Positions 8,327-21,477 of a DNA stretch of 64,000 nucleotides are shown one piece after another. The stretch covers positions 2,604,001 to 2,668,000 of the forward strand of contig NZ_CP108086.1 in assembly GCF_036186745.1 (NCBI RefSeq), given 5' to 3'. Each line of letters opens with the position of its first letter. Position 1 is the first letter of the stretch. The stretch comes from Microbispora hainanensis (GTDB lineage Bacteria; Actinomycetota; Actinomycetes; Streptosporangiales; Streptosporangiaceae). Below the pieces are notes generated by a model, which did no database searches, was not told the DNA's origin, and was given only the letters and a program-made list of their open reading frames with translations. The position numbers and the translations under genes were made by a program.

Positions 8327-11300
8327 ATGCGTAGAGAAGTCCGGCATACCGACATGGAACTGCTTGAGGCCGTGCGGGGAGGCGACACGGCGGCCTTCGG
8401 GACCCTCTACCGGCGTCACTCGGCCGCCGCCCGGTCCTTGGCGCGGCAGGTCGTGCAAGGCGAGGACGCGGTCGAGGATCTCCTCGTCGAGGCCTTCGCG
8501 AGGGTTCTCGAAGCGGTGCGGCGGGGCGGCGGGCCCGCCTGCGCGTTCCGGCCCTACCTCTTGGCGTCCGTGCGCCGCTACGCCGCCGCCGGAGTGGCCG
8601 ATCTGGCCGACGGTGACTCCCTCTACGTGGACCCCGAGCTCACGGGGCTGGAGCGCTCGCCGCTCGCCCGTGCGTACCGCTCGCTGCCGGAGCGCTGGCG
8701 CGCGCTGCTGTGGCACGTGGAGATCGAAGGCGGCAGGCCCGCCGACGCGGGGCCGCTGCTCGGCCTGTCGGGCAGGGCCGCGGCCCTTCTCGTCCGGAGG
8801 GCACGCCAGGGGCTGCGGGAGGCGTACCTGCGGCTGCATCTGGAGAACGGCCCGCGCGCCGAGTGCCGCCCGATCCTGTCCATGATCCTGCGGTACGTCG
8901 AGAACGGCCTGCCCAAGCAGGAGGCGGGTGAGGTCGACGCCCACGTGGCCGAGTGCATCGACTGCCGGTCGGTCTTCCTCCAGATGATCGATCTCACCCA
9001 GGAGCTGCGGGCCGTCGTCGGGCAGCTCGTCGCCGGGCCCGCCGTGGACGGCTACCTCGCCGATCTCGCCACCGCGACCGTCACGGGAGCACGGTCGTAC
9101 GGCGGCGGCATGACGGGCGGCACGAGCGGGCGCGGGCCGAACGGCAGGGCAGGCGGCAGGGTGGGCCGCAGGGTGGGCGGCAGGGCCGTGGGCAGGGCAG
9201 TAGGCGGGGCAGTGGGCAGCGTGGGCACCCGGGCGCGGGCGCGGCTGGAGGCCGTGCGCCAGCACATCGGGGCGTTGGCAGGCCGGGCGGACCTCCGCAT
9301 GCGGGGCGCCGTCCGGGCAGCCGAGGACGGGACGGGCACAGCGGGGCCCACGCGCGGCCGGGCGGACGCGCTGCGCGCGGCCTGCGGCCGGGCCCTGGCG
9401 ATGATCCGGCGCGCGTGGGCGAAGGCGAGCGCGGCGCCGGGCGCGGTCTGGGGCACGGTCTGGAGCACGATCTGGGGCACGGTGTGGGGCCGTGCGCGGG
9501 CGATGACCGGGCGCGTGTACGCGAAGGTCGGCCCGGAACCGGGCTCGCGAGCGGGCCTGACCACGGGCCTGATCGCGGGCCTGAAGACGGGCTCGAAAGT
9601 GGGCCCGGCGATCGGCAGGGCGCTGAGGATGGCGTTCGCGCGGGTGCGTGCGGCGCTGGTGTGGCTGTCCGAGCTGGTGCGGAGCGTGCCGACGCCGCAT
9701 CGGGCGGTGCTGGGAGGCATCGCCGTGGCGGCCCTCGCGACGGCCGCCTTCCTGCTCGTCGCCCAGCCGACGGGCGTGCTCTTCACCGGCGGCACGAGGG
9801 AACAGGACGGAACACGGGCCCTGGACCGCCCGCAGCCGGCGGCCGGCCCCTCGCGTTCGCAGGCCGCCACGGGCGACACCAGCGCGGCCGGCGTCCCGTC
9901 CGATCCGCAGACCCCGAGCGGGGAGGCGTCCCATACGGCCGCGAGCGGCCCGGCGCCGGAGATCGTGGACGACCCGGCGGCGGAGAGCGATGCCGATGGG
10001 CCGGGCGCGGGCATCGCGCTCGGCATGCCCGAGATCACCGGCGAGGTGACGCCTGGTGCCGATCAGCGGTCGCCACGCGCGGAAGGCCGTGGTAGCTCGG
10101 GTGAGCTTCCGTCGGCCACAGGTCACGACGACGGACGATCGGCGGCCCCCGGTGTCCAAGGCCGCGAGGGCGGACAGCACGCGGACGCAGGTCGGGAGAG
10201 CGGTCGTCTCACGGGTCGCGGGCAGGACGGCAGGGGACAGGGCAGCAGAGCGCAGGCAGGCACGGAGCAGACGGGCACGGGGCAGGCGGGCACAGGGAGC
10301 ACAGGGCAGGCGAGCAGGGGGCAGACGGGCTCGGAGCGGGCGGGCACAGGGAAGAGCACAGGGAAGAGCACAGGGCAGGCGGGCAGGCGACCGGTGAGCG
10401 AGCCGGACACGACCGTCCTCGCCGATCGTGAGCGGGCTTCCCGCCCTGCGGATGCCGCGAAAGCCTCGACTCCGGAACGGGAACAGGTGCGACGTCAGCT
10501 CTCTCGTCACCCGTACCAGGACCACCGTGCCCAGGCCGGGGCGCAGGGTGGTGCCCAAGGCGGCCAGGCCGGGGCGAGAGGCAGCGTTGGCAGCGCGCAG
10601 CGCAGTGTTCAAGGCAGCGCTCAGCGCAGTGCTCAGGGCAGTGCCGGAAGCAGCGCCAAGGCTGGGGCGCGGAGCAGCGCTCAGGGCGGGCAGCCTCGCT
10701 CGAAGGCGGACGCGAGCGGTGCCGAGGCCCGTGCGAAGGGCGGGGCTCGGCAGACGTCGGAGGGGGCTCGTGAGCGGCGCGAGCCGCAGGCGGGCCGTCC
10801 GGCAGCGGATCGCGCCCCGAAAGTGCGGCCAGGAACCGCTCAGGGCCCCCGGCAGGCCGGTGAGCGAGGCCGTGAGGCCCGTGAACACGCCAAGTCGGGC
10901 GGGAGCCATCCCGGAGCCCAGAAGGCCGCAGGGAGCGGGAAGAAGGCGAAGGAGGCGCTCGTCGCCGCCGTCGATCCGCTCGGCGCCCTGCTGCGCGGCC
11001 AGACCGGGCTCGTCGCCGTACGGCTGCGCAACGCGGGTGATGCGGCCACCGGCGAGATCACCGCGACGGTGACTCTGCCGCCCGGCGTCCGCTACCTGGG
11101 TCAGGACGGAGGTCGAGGCCGCGCGGCGGGCGGCGGCAAGCGACAGGGCCACGAGACGAAGCCGGGCGTCACCGGGCAGAACGGTGCAGCCCCCGAGCCG
11201 GGCGGCGGCACAGGTCAGGGGCGTGCGGCAGGGAGCACCCAGGGCGCGAACGCGGGAAGCGGGGTCGGTCCGGGGCGTACGGAGGGCGCGAACGCGGGGA

Positions 11301-12505
11301 GCGGGGCGAGCGGTAGCGCGGGTCAGGGGCGCGCCGCCAGCGGGGGCACGGAGAGCGCGCACGCGGGGAGCGGGGCGAGCGGCGGGGCCGGTCAGGGGCG
11401 TGCGGCAGGGAGCGGCCAGGGCGCGAACGCGGGAAGCGCGGTGGGTGACGGCTGGTCGTGTGAGGCGTCGGGCCGCTCGGTGACGGGCCAGGTGGTGCGG
11501 TGCGTCCGGGGACCGCTCGCCGCCGGTGAGGTGACGGCGATCTTCCTGAAGGTGGCCGTGGCGGCGGACGCGCCCACGGGACGGGCCTTCACGGTGCGGA
11601 TACGGTCGGGGCGGCTGGAGACCACCGCCTCGTCGACCGTGGGAGTGCGGGCCTCGGGCGCGGCCGCGCGCTTCGCCGCGGACGGCCGCCTCCTCGCCCG
11701 GGTCGTCGGCAACACGCTCGTGGGCACCGCGCCGGCCGCTCCCTGCGGGGTCGCCACGGGCGGCCGGGGCCGGGCCTCCGGCGTGAGTGTGCCGGTGGAC
11801 CTCGACAAAGACCCCTCGACGCGTACGTCCAGTTGCGCCGATCTCGACCTGCCCGCCGGAAGCCGGGTGTTGTGGGCGGGTCTCTACTGGTCCGGCGGCG
11901 GCCGGGGTGCGGCCCCCGCGGGCGACATCAAGGTGCGCGCGCCGAAAGCGCCGGGATACGCGACCCTGCACGCCGCCGAGGTCACCCGGAGGGATCTGCC
12001 CTCCGGGTCCGGCTATCAGGCGTTCGCCGACGTGACCTCTCTCGTCCGTACGGCGGGCGGGGGCCGCTGGTGGGTCGCCGGAACCCCGGCGCGTACGGGA
12101 TCGGTCCGGCACGCGGCCTGGGGCCTGGTGGTGATGGCCGAGGACGAGCGGCAGCCGTACACCCGGGCCGTGGTCCTGGACGCCGCGGCGGTCATCGGGA
12201 GCGAGGAGAAGGCCCTGCGGCTCCCGCTCGACGGGCTGGCCCCCGGCGGCGCGCCCGCGCGCATCGACCTGATGGTGTGGAACGGCGAGGGGGTCAAGGC
12301 GGGGGTCGTCAAGATGAGTGATCGCGCGTCCGGCGGCGGAGCGGACCGGAGCCCGGAGGGTGTCCTCGGCCAGGGAGACGCCGGAGGCGTCGCGGTCGAC
12401 ACCCTGCACGCCCTGCTGGGACCTCGCCCCGCGCTCCAGCTCGCCACCCGGCGCGACCCCGTCTTCTTCGGCGTCGCGGTCGTGAGCGCGAGAACGTGGT
12501 CTTGA
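8327..12505 (+). CDS. ECF sigma factor fused to zinc-finger anti-sigma-like domain, membrane anchor and adhesin-like exterior
   Basis: A single 1392-residue frame. Residues ~10-95 form an ECF sigma region 2 (ELLEAVRGGDTAAFGTLYRRH). Residues ~105-170 form a region 4 (SLPERWRALLWHVEIEG, then a helix-turn-helix LLGLSGRAAALLVRRARQGLREAY). Next is an anti-sigma zinc-finger-like motif with H206, C210 and C213 (HxxxCxxC). After an Arg/Gly/Ala-rich stretch there is one membrane helix at ~458-482, then ~390 low-complexity G/S/Q/A residues. A DUF11-like beta domain (~876-1110) follows, interrupted by another G/A-rich insert, and last comes a beta-rich domain of the kind that accompanies DUF11 in surface proteins (residues ~1112-1392; GNTLVG, DLDKDPST, VLWAGLYWSG, YQAFADVTSLV). 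ATG 8327 is preferred because GCGAGG precedes it; ATG 8276 is in frame but has no ribosome site. The domain order predicts a cytoplasmic sigma domain tied to an exterior sensor or adhesive module. Shorter actinobacterial ECF fusions with zinc finger and membrane segments are known; this exterior is unusual. Confidence 0.85.
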   Translation: MRREVRHTDMELLEAVRGGDTAAFGTLYRRHSAAARSLARQVVQGEDAVEDLLVEAFARVLEAVRRGGGPACAFRPYLLASVRRYAAAGVADLADGDSLYVDPELTGLERSPLARAYRSLPERWRALLWHVEIEGGRPADAGPLLGLSGRAAALLVRRARQGLREAYLRLHLENGPRAECRPILSMILRYVENGLPKQEAGEVDAHVAECIDCRSVFLQMIDLTQELRAVVGQLVAGPAVDGYLADLATATVTGARSYGGGMTGGTSGRGPNGRAGGRVGRRVGGRAVGRAVGGAVGSVGTRARARLEAVRQHIGALAGRADLRMRGAVRAAEDGTGTAGPTRGRADALRAACGRALAMIRRAWAKASAAPGAVWGTVWSTIWGTVWGRARAMTGRVYAKVGPEPGSRAGLTTGLIAGLKTGSKVGPAIGRALRMAFARVRAALVWLSELVRSVPTPHRAVLGGIAVAALATAAFLLVAQPTGVLFTGGTREQDGTRALDRPQPAAGPSRSQAATGDTSAAGVPSDPQTPSGEASHTAASGPAPEIVDDPAAESDADGPGAGIALGMPEITGEVTPGADQRSPRAEGRGSSGELPSATGHDDGRSAAPGVQGREGGQHADAGRESGRLTGRGQDGRGQGSRAQAGTEQTGTGQAGTGSTGQASRGQTGSERAGTGKSTGKSTGQAGRRPVSEPDTTVLADRERASRPADAAKASTPEREQVRRQLSRHPYQDHRAQAGAQGGAQGGQAGARGSVGSAQRSVQGSAQRSAQGSAGSSAKAGARSSAQGGQPRSKADASGAEARAKGGARQTSEGARERREPQAGRPAADRAPKVRPGTAQGPRQAGERGREAREHAKSGGSHPGAQKAAGSGKKAKEALVAAVDPLGALLRGQTGLVAVRLRNAGDAATGEITATVTLPPGVRYLGQDGGRGRAAGGGKRQGHETKPGVTGQNGAAPEPGGGTGQGRAAGSTQGANAGSGVGPGRTEGANAGSGASGSAGQGRAASGGTESAHAGSGASGGAGQGRAAGSGQGANAGSAVGDGWSCEASGRSVTGQVVRCVRGPLAAGEVTAIFLKVAVAADAPTGRAFTVRIRSGRLETTASSTVGVRASGAAARFAADGRLLARVVGNTLVGTAPAAPCGVATGGRGRASGVSVPVDLDKDPSTRTSSCADLDLPAGSRVLWAGLYWSGGGRGAAPAGDIKVRAPKAPGYATLHAAEVTRRDLPSGSGYQAFADVTSLVRTAGGGRWWVAGTPARTGSVRHAAWGLVVMAEDERQPYTRAVVLDAAAVIGSEEKALRLPLDGLAPGGAPARIDLMVWNGEGVKAGVVKMSDRASGGGADRSPEGVLGQGDAGGVAVDTLHALLGPRPALQLATRRDPVFFGVAVVSARTWS

Positions 12506-12767
12506 CAGCCTCCCTTGCTGCACAGCCCTTGCCGCAAGGGGATTTCGAGCCGTGGCCGGTCGTTCCCGGGGTGCTTTTTTCCATACCAAATTGGTGAGAG
12601 GCGATACCCGGACAAACTGGTACGGTCGGCGTGAACGCTTGCGATCCCAGGGTTGTCGGCGTCCTGATCCCCCACCAGGCGGGCGAGGGCTGAATCGCCG
12701 GGAATCACCCTCGCGGGAAGACACGCTTGTCTACCCTGAGAGAGCCACGTAGGAAGGGCGGTGTCGC
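12506..12767. other. Intergenic region with a hairpin and a palindrome
   Basis: Just after the sigma fusion stop, CCCTTG (12526-12531) and CAAGGG (12535-12540) form a small hairpin, a weak terminator candidate. An 11-bp palindrome ACCAAATTGGT lies at 12585-12595, with a TTTTTT run just before it (12575-12580). Either could control the NYN gene. No open reading frame here looks real. Confidence 0.35.
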
Positions 12768-14789
12768 GTGGATCGCTGCGCGCTGTTCGTTGACGCCGGC
12801 TACTTGCTGGCAGACGGCGCGATGGCCGTCCACGGGACTCGCCATCGCGAGTCCGTCTCCTGGGACTATCCGGGCCTGCTGCAGCTCCTGACCAACCTGT
12901 CAAGAGAGCGCACGGGCCTTCCGCTCCTGCGCTGCTACTGGTATGAGGCGACCGTCGAGGGCCGCCGCACGCCGGAGCACGACGTGCTGGCGGACATCCC
13001 CGGGCTCAAGCTCCGCCTCGGCCGGATCCGGCCGGGCCGCCGGGAGGGCGTGGACGCCCAGGTCCACCGCGACCTCATGACGCTGGCGCGCAACAACGCG
13101 GTCTGCGACGCGGTCGTGGTGAGCGGCGACGAGGACCTCGCCCAGGTGGTGAGCGACGCGCAGGACCTCGGCATCCGCGTGACCGTCATGCAGATCGCCG
13201 CCGACGGCGCATGGTCGGCGGCCCGCACTCTGCGGCAGGAGTGCGACGACCTCGTCGAGATCGCGAGCGGCCACCTCCGGCCGTACGTCACGATGCTCAC
13301 CGGAGCGGACCCGGGCCCCGGCCTCGGCAACGGCCAGTCGCACGGCAACGGCCTCGTTCCCCTCGGCAACGGCTCGCTGTCCAACGGGACGCACCTCAAC
13401 GGCTCCCAGCCGAACGGCTCCCTGCAGAACGGCTCCCTGCAGAACGGGACACAGCACAACGGGACACAGCACAACGGGACACAGCACAACGGGACACAGC
13501 CGAACAGCTCCCAGCAGAACGGCATCCCGTCGCAGGGGAGCCACTCTCCCGGCCTTCCCAGTGGGACGGCCCCGGTGGCGGGAGCGCACGGCGCCCTCCC
13601 CCAGAGCGCGTCGTACGACCTGGGCGTTTCCGGCGGGGTGTCGAACCTCCCCCAGCCGAACGCCACTGGAGCGCCCGGCACGGGCACCCCCAGCGGCGGC
13701 TCGCATGGCACCGGCGTCCCCGGGAGCGGCACTCCCGCGGACAGCGCCCAGGGAAGCGGTGCGCAGAGAGGCGGCGCTCACGGCACGGGCGTCCCCAATA
13801 TGAGCGCCCCCAATATGAGCGCTCCCGGTATGAGCACGCACGACTCGGGCGCCCATGGCATGGGTGCGTCCGGCATGGGCGTCAACGGCATGGCCACTCA
13901 TGACTCGGGTGTCCCCGGCATCGGTGCTCCCGGTCCAGGCGCGAACGGCATGGGCACCAACAGCATGGGTGTCAACGGCATGGGCACGCACGACTCCGGT
14001 GCCCACGGTGCCGGCTCTCATGGCGTCGGCTCCCAGGGCACGGGTTCTCGCGGCGCTGGTTCCCCCGGCTCGGGTTCCCCCGGTTCGGGTTCTCACGGTT
14101 CGGGTTCTCACGGCGCGGGCTCCCAGAGCACGGGCTCTCACGGCACTGCTTCGCACGGCACGGGCTCTCTCAATGCCGGCTCCGCCGGCAGCACTGGGGC
14201 GCACAGCGGTGGGCGGTCCTCGGCCGCCCACGCGCGTCCGGCGCTGCCCGCGCAGCCGTCCCCGCCGGTCTACAACGGCTACTCGCCCGAGTCGCAGCAG
14301 CCCGCCCAGCCGCCCCAGCAGCAGCGCCAGGCCCAGCCGTCCGCGAGCACCCCGCTGCCTGCCCCACCGGCGTCCACCCCTCCGTCACCGCCGTCGCCGC
14401 CCGTCCAGACCCCACCGAGCAGCCCGGTGGGCAGCCCGGCGCAGAGCCAGTACGGCTCCGGCTCCACGGGCTACTCGCCCTCGCAGCTCGGGCCGTACAC
14501 GGGTCCGCAGCCCGCGCCGGTGCCGGTCCACACGGGAGGCACCACGACGCTCGCCGAGGCGGTGAAGGCGGCGCACAAGGAGGGCCACGACTTCGGCGAG
14601 TCGGTCGCCAGGGACGCCCCCGCGCTCTGGTTGGAGGCCGTGCTCGCCCGCAAGCCGCGGATGCCGTCCGACCTGGAGGCCCGCCTGCTGCAGGGGTCCT
14701 CGCTGCCGATCGACTTCCTGCTGCACGACGAGGTCCGGCACGCCCTGCGCCGCGGCTTCTGGGACGCCCTGGAGCGCGCCCGCCGCTGA
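12768..14789 (+). CDS. NYN-domain (PIN-like) ribonuclease with an expanded repeat linker
   Basis: A 673-residue protein. Residues 1-165 form an NYN/PIN-like nuclease fold: ALFVDAGYLL gives the first acidic residue (D9), and VVSGDEDLAQVV gives D121 and D123. This is the metal-binding acidic layout of RNases in this class. Residues ~590-673 are the conserved C-terminal helical domain of actinobacterial members (LAEAVKAAHKEGHDFGESVARD, LLHDEVRHALRRGFWDALE). Between them lie over 400 low-complexity residues: Asn-Gly-Thr-Gln repeats near 200-250, then a long Gly-Ser/Met/Thr tract near 300-480, then a Pro/Gln-rich stretch. Homologues usually have a much shorter linker. The start is GTG 12768 with AGGAAGGG upstream. 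RNA-processing or decay is the probable role. Confidence 0.88.
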   Translation: MDRCALFVDAGYLLADGAMAVHGTRHRESVSWDYPGLLQLLTNLSRERTGLPLLRCYWYEATVEGRRTPEHDVLADIPGLKLRLGRIRPGRREGVDAQVHRDLMTLARNNAVCDAVVVSGDEDLAQVVSDAQDLGIRVTVMQIAADGAWSAARTLRQECDDLVEIASGHLRPYVTMLTGADPGPGLGNGQSHGNGLVPLGNGSLSNGTHLNGSQPNGSLQNGSLQNGTQHNGTQHNGTQHNGTQPNSSQQNGIPSQGSHSPGLPSGTAPVAGAHGALPQSASYDLGVSGGVSNLPQPNATGAPGTGTPSGGSHGTGVPGSGTPADSAQGSGAQRGGAHGTGVPNMSAPNMSAPGMSTHDSGAHGMGASGMGVNGMATHDSGVPGIGAPGPGANGMGTNSMGVNGMGTHDSGAHGAGSHGVGSQGTGSRGAGSPGSGSPGSGSHGSGSHGAGSQSTGSHGTASHGTGSLNAGSAGSTGAHSGGRSSAAHARPALPAQPSPPVYNGYSPESQQPAQPPQQQRQAQPSASTPLPAPPASTPPSPPSPPVQTPPSSPVGSPAQSQYGSGSTGYSPSQLGPYTGPQPAPVPVHTGGTTTLAEAVKAAHKEGHDFGESVARDAPALWLEAVLARKPRMPSDLEARLLQGSSLPIDFLLHDEVRHALRRGFWDALERARR

Positions 14790-14847
14790 TCCCCTCGAAA
14801 CGCCGGGCCGTGACCGACCGTAACGGTCCGGTCGCGACGCGCGGTCG

Positions 14848-15474
14848 TCAGCCGAGGGCGTCGAACCCGGCGCGCAGGTGGGCGACGCGCTCGCCCAGCT
14901 CGGTGACGGCGCCGTTCAGGGGCGTGTCGCCGGACTTGTCCGCCAGCTCCCGCACCCGCCGCAGCTCGTCCTCCACGGCGGTGACGCGGCTGGACAGCTC
15001 GGCCAGCACGGAGGTGTGGTCGCCGCCGCCCGGCAGCTCGTTCGACAGGCGTTCGCGCAGCAACGCGGCCTGCTCGGCGAGCCGCCGGTTCATCGTGTAG
15101 AGCTCCACGAACACGGCGACCTTGGCCCGCAGCACCCAGGGGTCGAACGGCTTGGTGAGGTAGTCGACGGCCCCCGCGGCGTACCCGCGGAAGGCGTAGT
15201 CGGGGGCGCTGTCGACCACGGTCAGGAAGATGATCGGGATGTTCCTGGTGCGCTCTCGCCGCTTGATGTGCGCGGCGGTCTCGAAGCCGTCCATGCCCGG
15301 CATGCGCACGTCGAGCAGGATCAGGGCGAAGTCGGTGGACAGGAGGGCCTTCAGCGCCTCCTCACCGGACCGGGCCCGTACGGGCACGACGTCCAGCGAG
15401 CTGAGGATCGCCTCCAGGGCGATCAGGTTCTCCTCGCGGTCGTCGACCAGCAGGACCCTGGCGCGGTCGGGCAT
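14848..15474 (-). CDS. Response regulator without DNA-binding domain (OsaB-like)
   Basis: A 208-residue protein with an N-terminal receiver domain: acidic pair D11/D12, phospho-acceptor D55 in LILLDVRMPGMDG, then T84 and the KPFD lysine. The C-terminal half is a predicted coiled coil (AEQAALLRERLSNEL, LAELSSRVTAVEDELRRVREL) with no DNA-binding domain, as in Streptomyces OsaB, a regulator needed for recovery from osmotic stress. It starts 3 bases after the stop of the large hybrid kinase, so the two are one operon and a likely phosphorelay. The OsaB comparison is from memory of domain architecture and neighbourhood. Confidence 0.9.
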   Translation of the reverse strand: MPDRARVLLVDDREENLIALEAILSSLDVVPVRARSGEEALKALLSTDFALILLDVRMPGMDGFETAAHIKRRERTRNIPIIFLTVVDSAPDYAFRGYAAGAVDYLTKPFDPWVLRAKVAVFVELYTMNRRLAEQAALLRERLSNELPGGGDHTSVLAELSSRVTAVEDELRRVRELADKSGDTPLNGAVTELGERVAHLRAGFDALG

Positions 15475-15477
15475 TGA

Positions 15478-19689
<4,212 letters not shown>

Positions 19690-19841
19690 TTAGCCTCCTT
19701 TACCCCGACGGGGCTGACGCGACCAAGGCGTTCGGCCTGATACGGCCTGTCCAGCCGCGGACTCCATGCCAGTCTGTCACGTTCCGTGGGGTGCGGGGCC
19801 CCTTGCTTGACCCGAAGTCAGCAGGAAGTGTGGTAAGCACA

Positions 19842-21380
19842 ATGGTGGTGGCGACTACCCCTCGAGCCGTCCTCGCGGCGTCCTTCACGCCGGGCGAGAC
19901 GGCCGTACCCGAAGTAAAGCGGTTCACGCGCGAGGTGATGACCGCGTGGGCCGCGATGTCCGTGTATCCCCAAGCCGAGCGCCTGGTGGGCGAACTGGTC
20001 GCGGACGCCGTCGGCGCGCCCTTCGAGGTCGTGTGGCTCCACCACGGCGAGTCCGTCCAGATAGAGGTGCGGGAGAAGGCGGACGGCCACGACTTCGGGC
20101 CGCCGGCCGACGCGATCACGTGGGGCGTCACCTTCACCTCGTCGTTGCGCACCCGCTGGGCCCGCCTGGAGCTGCCGGGCGGGGAGCCGGTGCAGAGCGA
20201 CGAGTGGCTGCTGGAGGCCGCGCACGGCCCCGGCTGGCTGGGCTTCCTCGCCGACGCGAGCGACCTGCTCGCGGGCACGCTCAACCCGGACATGGTCCCG
20301 GCGATCATCGCCCAGATCGTGGTGCCCCGCCTGGCGAGCTGGTGCGCCGTCTACACCGACCAGGACGGGATGGGGGAGCTGCGGCCCGCCTACCTCTGGC
20401 ACGCGGACGAGACCCAGATCGACCCCATGCGCGACGAGCTGGAGGAGATCGCGCTGCCGGGCGACGACGACCCCGCCGTGCTGCCGATGAGCGACTGGCA
20501 GGCGCTCGCCTACCCGCTGACCGCCCGGGGGCGGCGGCTCGGCGTGATGTGCCTCGGCCGGCGCGACCGCTTCCCCGACGAGGCCATGCAGATCGCCGAG
20601 GACCTCAGCAGGCGCGCGGCGCTCGCGCTCGACAACGCCCGCCTGTACGCGCAGCAGGCGGCGGCCAACCGGGCGCTGCAGCGCAGTCTCCTGCCGCCCG
20701 ACGAGCCCACGACCCCCGGGCTCGACTTCCACGTCATCTACGAGCCGGCCGGGGAGAACAACGAGGTCGGCGGGGACTTCTACGACCTGTTCCCGATCGC
20801 CGACGGGGTCTGGCGCTTCGCGATCGGCGACGTCTGCGGCACCGGACCCGAGGCCGCCGCGGTCACCGGCCTGGCCCGGCACACGCTGCGGCTGCTGGCC
20901 CGCGAGGGGTACGGCGTGGCCGCCGTCGTGGGCCGGCTCAACCAGGCCATCCTGGAGGAGGGGGAGCGCGCCCGCTTCCTGACGCTGCTGCACGGGCAGA
21001 TCACGGTCGTGCCGGAGGGCCTCGACATCCGCCTCGTCTCGGCCGGGCATCCGGAGGCCCTGCGGCTGCGGCCGAACGGCATCGTGGAGGTCGTCGCCTC
21101 GCCGCAGTCGTTGCTCGGGGTGTTCCCCGAGGCGAAGTTCCAGGAGGACAACCTGCGGCTCACCCCCGGCGACGTGCTGCTGGGCGTGACCGACGGGGTG
21201 ACCGAGCGGCGCGCGGGCGATCGGCTGCTCGACGACGACGGCGGCCTCGCCAAGCTGCTGGCGGAGTGCGTCGATCTGTCCGCCCGCGCGGTGGCCGAGC
21301 GCATCCGCCGCGCCGTACAGGACTTCGCGCCCGAGCCGAGCGCCGACGACCTGGCCATCCTCGTCCTGCGCGCGCCCTAG
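19842..21380 (+). CDS. PP2C-family SpoIIE-type serine phosphatase with GAF domain
   Basis: A protein of about 512 residues. The N-terminal ~130 residues look like a degenerate HATPase-type (anti-sigma regulator-like) fold (TREVMTAWAAMSVYPQAERLVGELVADAVGA). A GAF domain follows (~150-290), and then the SpoIIE/PP2C phosphatase domain with the metal-site motifs EVGGDFYDLF, AIGDVCGTGPEAA, VTDGVTE and the terminal ADDLAILVLR. Such proteins dephosphorylate anti-sigma-factor antagonists and so act in partner-switching control of sigma factors. It is divergent from the hybrid kinase operon. ATG 19842 is chosen; an in-frame GTG at 19830 lies closer to AGGAAG and is a real alternative. Confidence 0.9.
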   Translation: MVVATTPRAVLAASFTPGETAVPEVKRFTREVMTAWAAMSVYPQAERLVGELVADAVGAPFEVVWLHHGESVQIEVREKADGHDFGPPADAITWGVTFTSSLRTRWARLELPGGEPVQSDEWLLEAAHGPGWLGFLADASDLLAGTLNPDMVPAIIAQIVVPRLASWCAVYTDQDGMGELRPAYLWHADETQIDPMRDELEEIALPGDDDPAVLPMSDWQALAYPLTARGRRLGVMCLGRRDRFPDEAMQIAEDLSRRAALALDNARLYAQQAAANRALQRSLLPPDEPTTPGLDFHVIYEPAGENNEVGGDFYDLFPIADGVWRFAIGDVCGTGPEAAAVTGLARHTLRLLAREGYGVAAVVGRLNQAILEEGERARFLTLLHGQITVVPEGLDIRLVSAGHPEALRLRPNGIVEVVASPQSLLGVFPEAKFQEDNLRLTPGDVLLGVTDGVTERRAGDRLLDDDGGLAKLLAECVDLSARAVAERIRRAVQDFAPEPSADDLAILVLRAP

Positions 21381-21400
21381 CCGGAGGGTTTTCTTCCGGC
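21380..21400. terminator. Hairpin between convergent genes
   Basis: GCCGGA and TCCGGC (6 bp) enclose a 9-nt loop containing TTTT, directly at the end of the phosphatase gene and ahead of the convergent S9 gene end. It is modest in strength. Confidence 0.4.
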
Positions 21401-21477
21401 GCGCGGCTGCCGCCCCGCCGAAGACGGAGGTTCCTTCCGGCGCGGTGACCGGCCGGCAGAGGTTCGCGGGACAGCCG

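Noticed and set aside
8237..12724. A 1495-codon minus-strand frame opposite the sigma fusion gene
   Set aside because: Its residues are Arg/Pro/Ala runs with no domain, while the plus strand has clear sigma, finger and surface-protein motifs. Such open antisense frames are normal at this G+C content.
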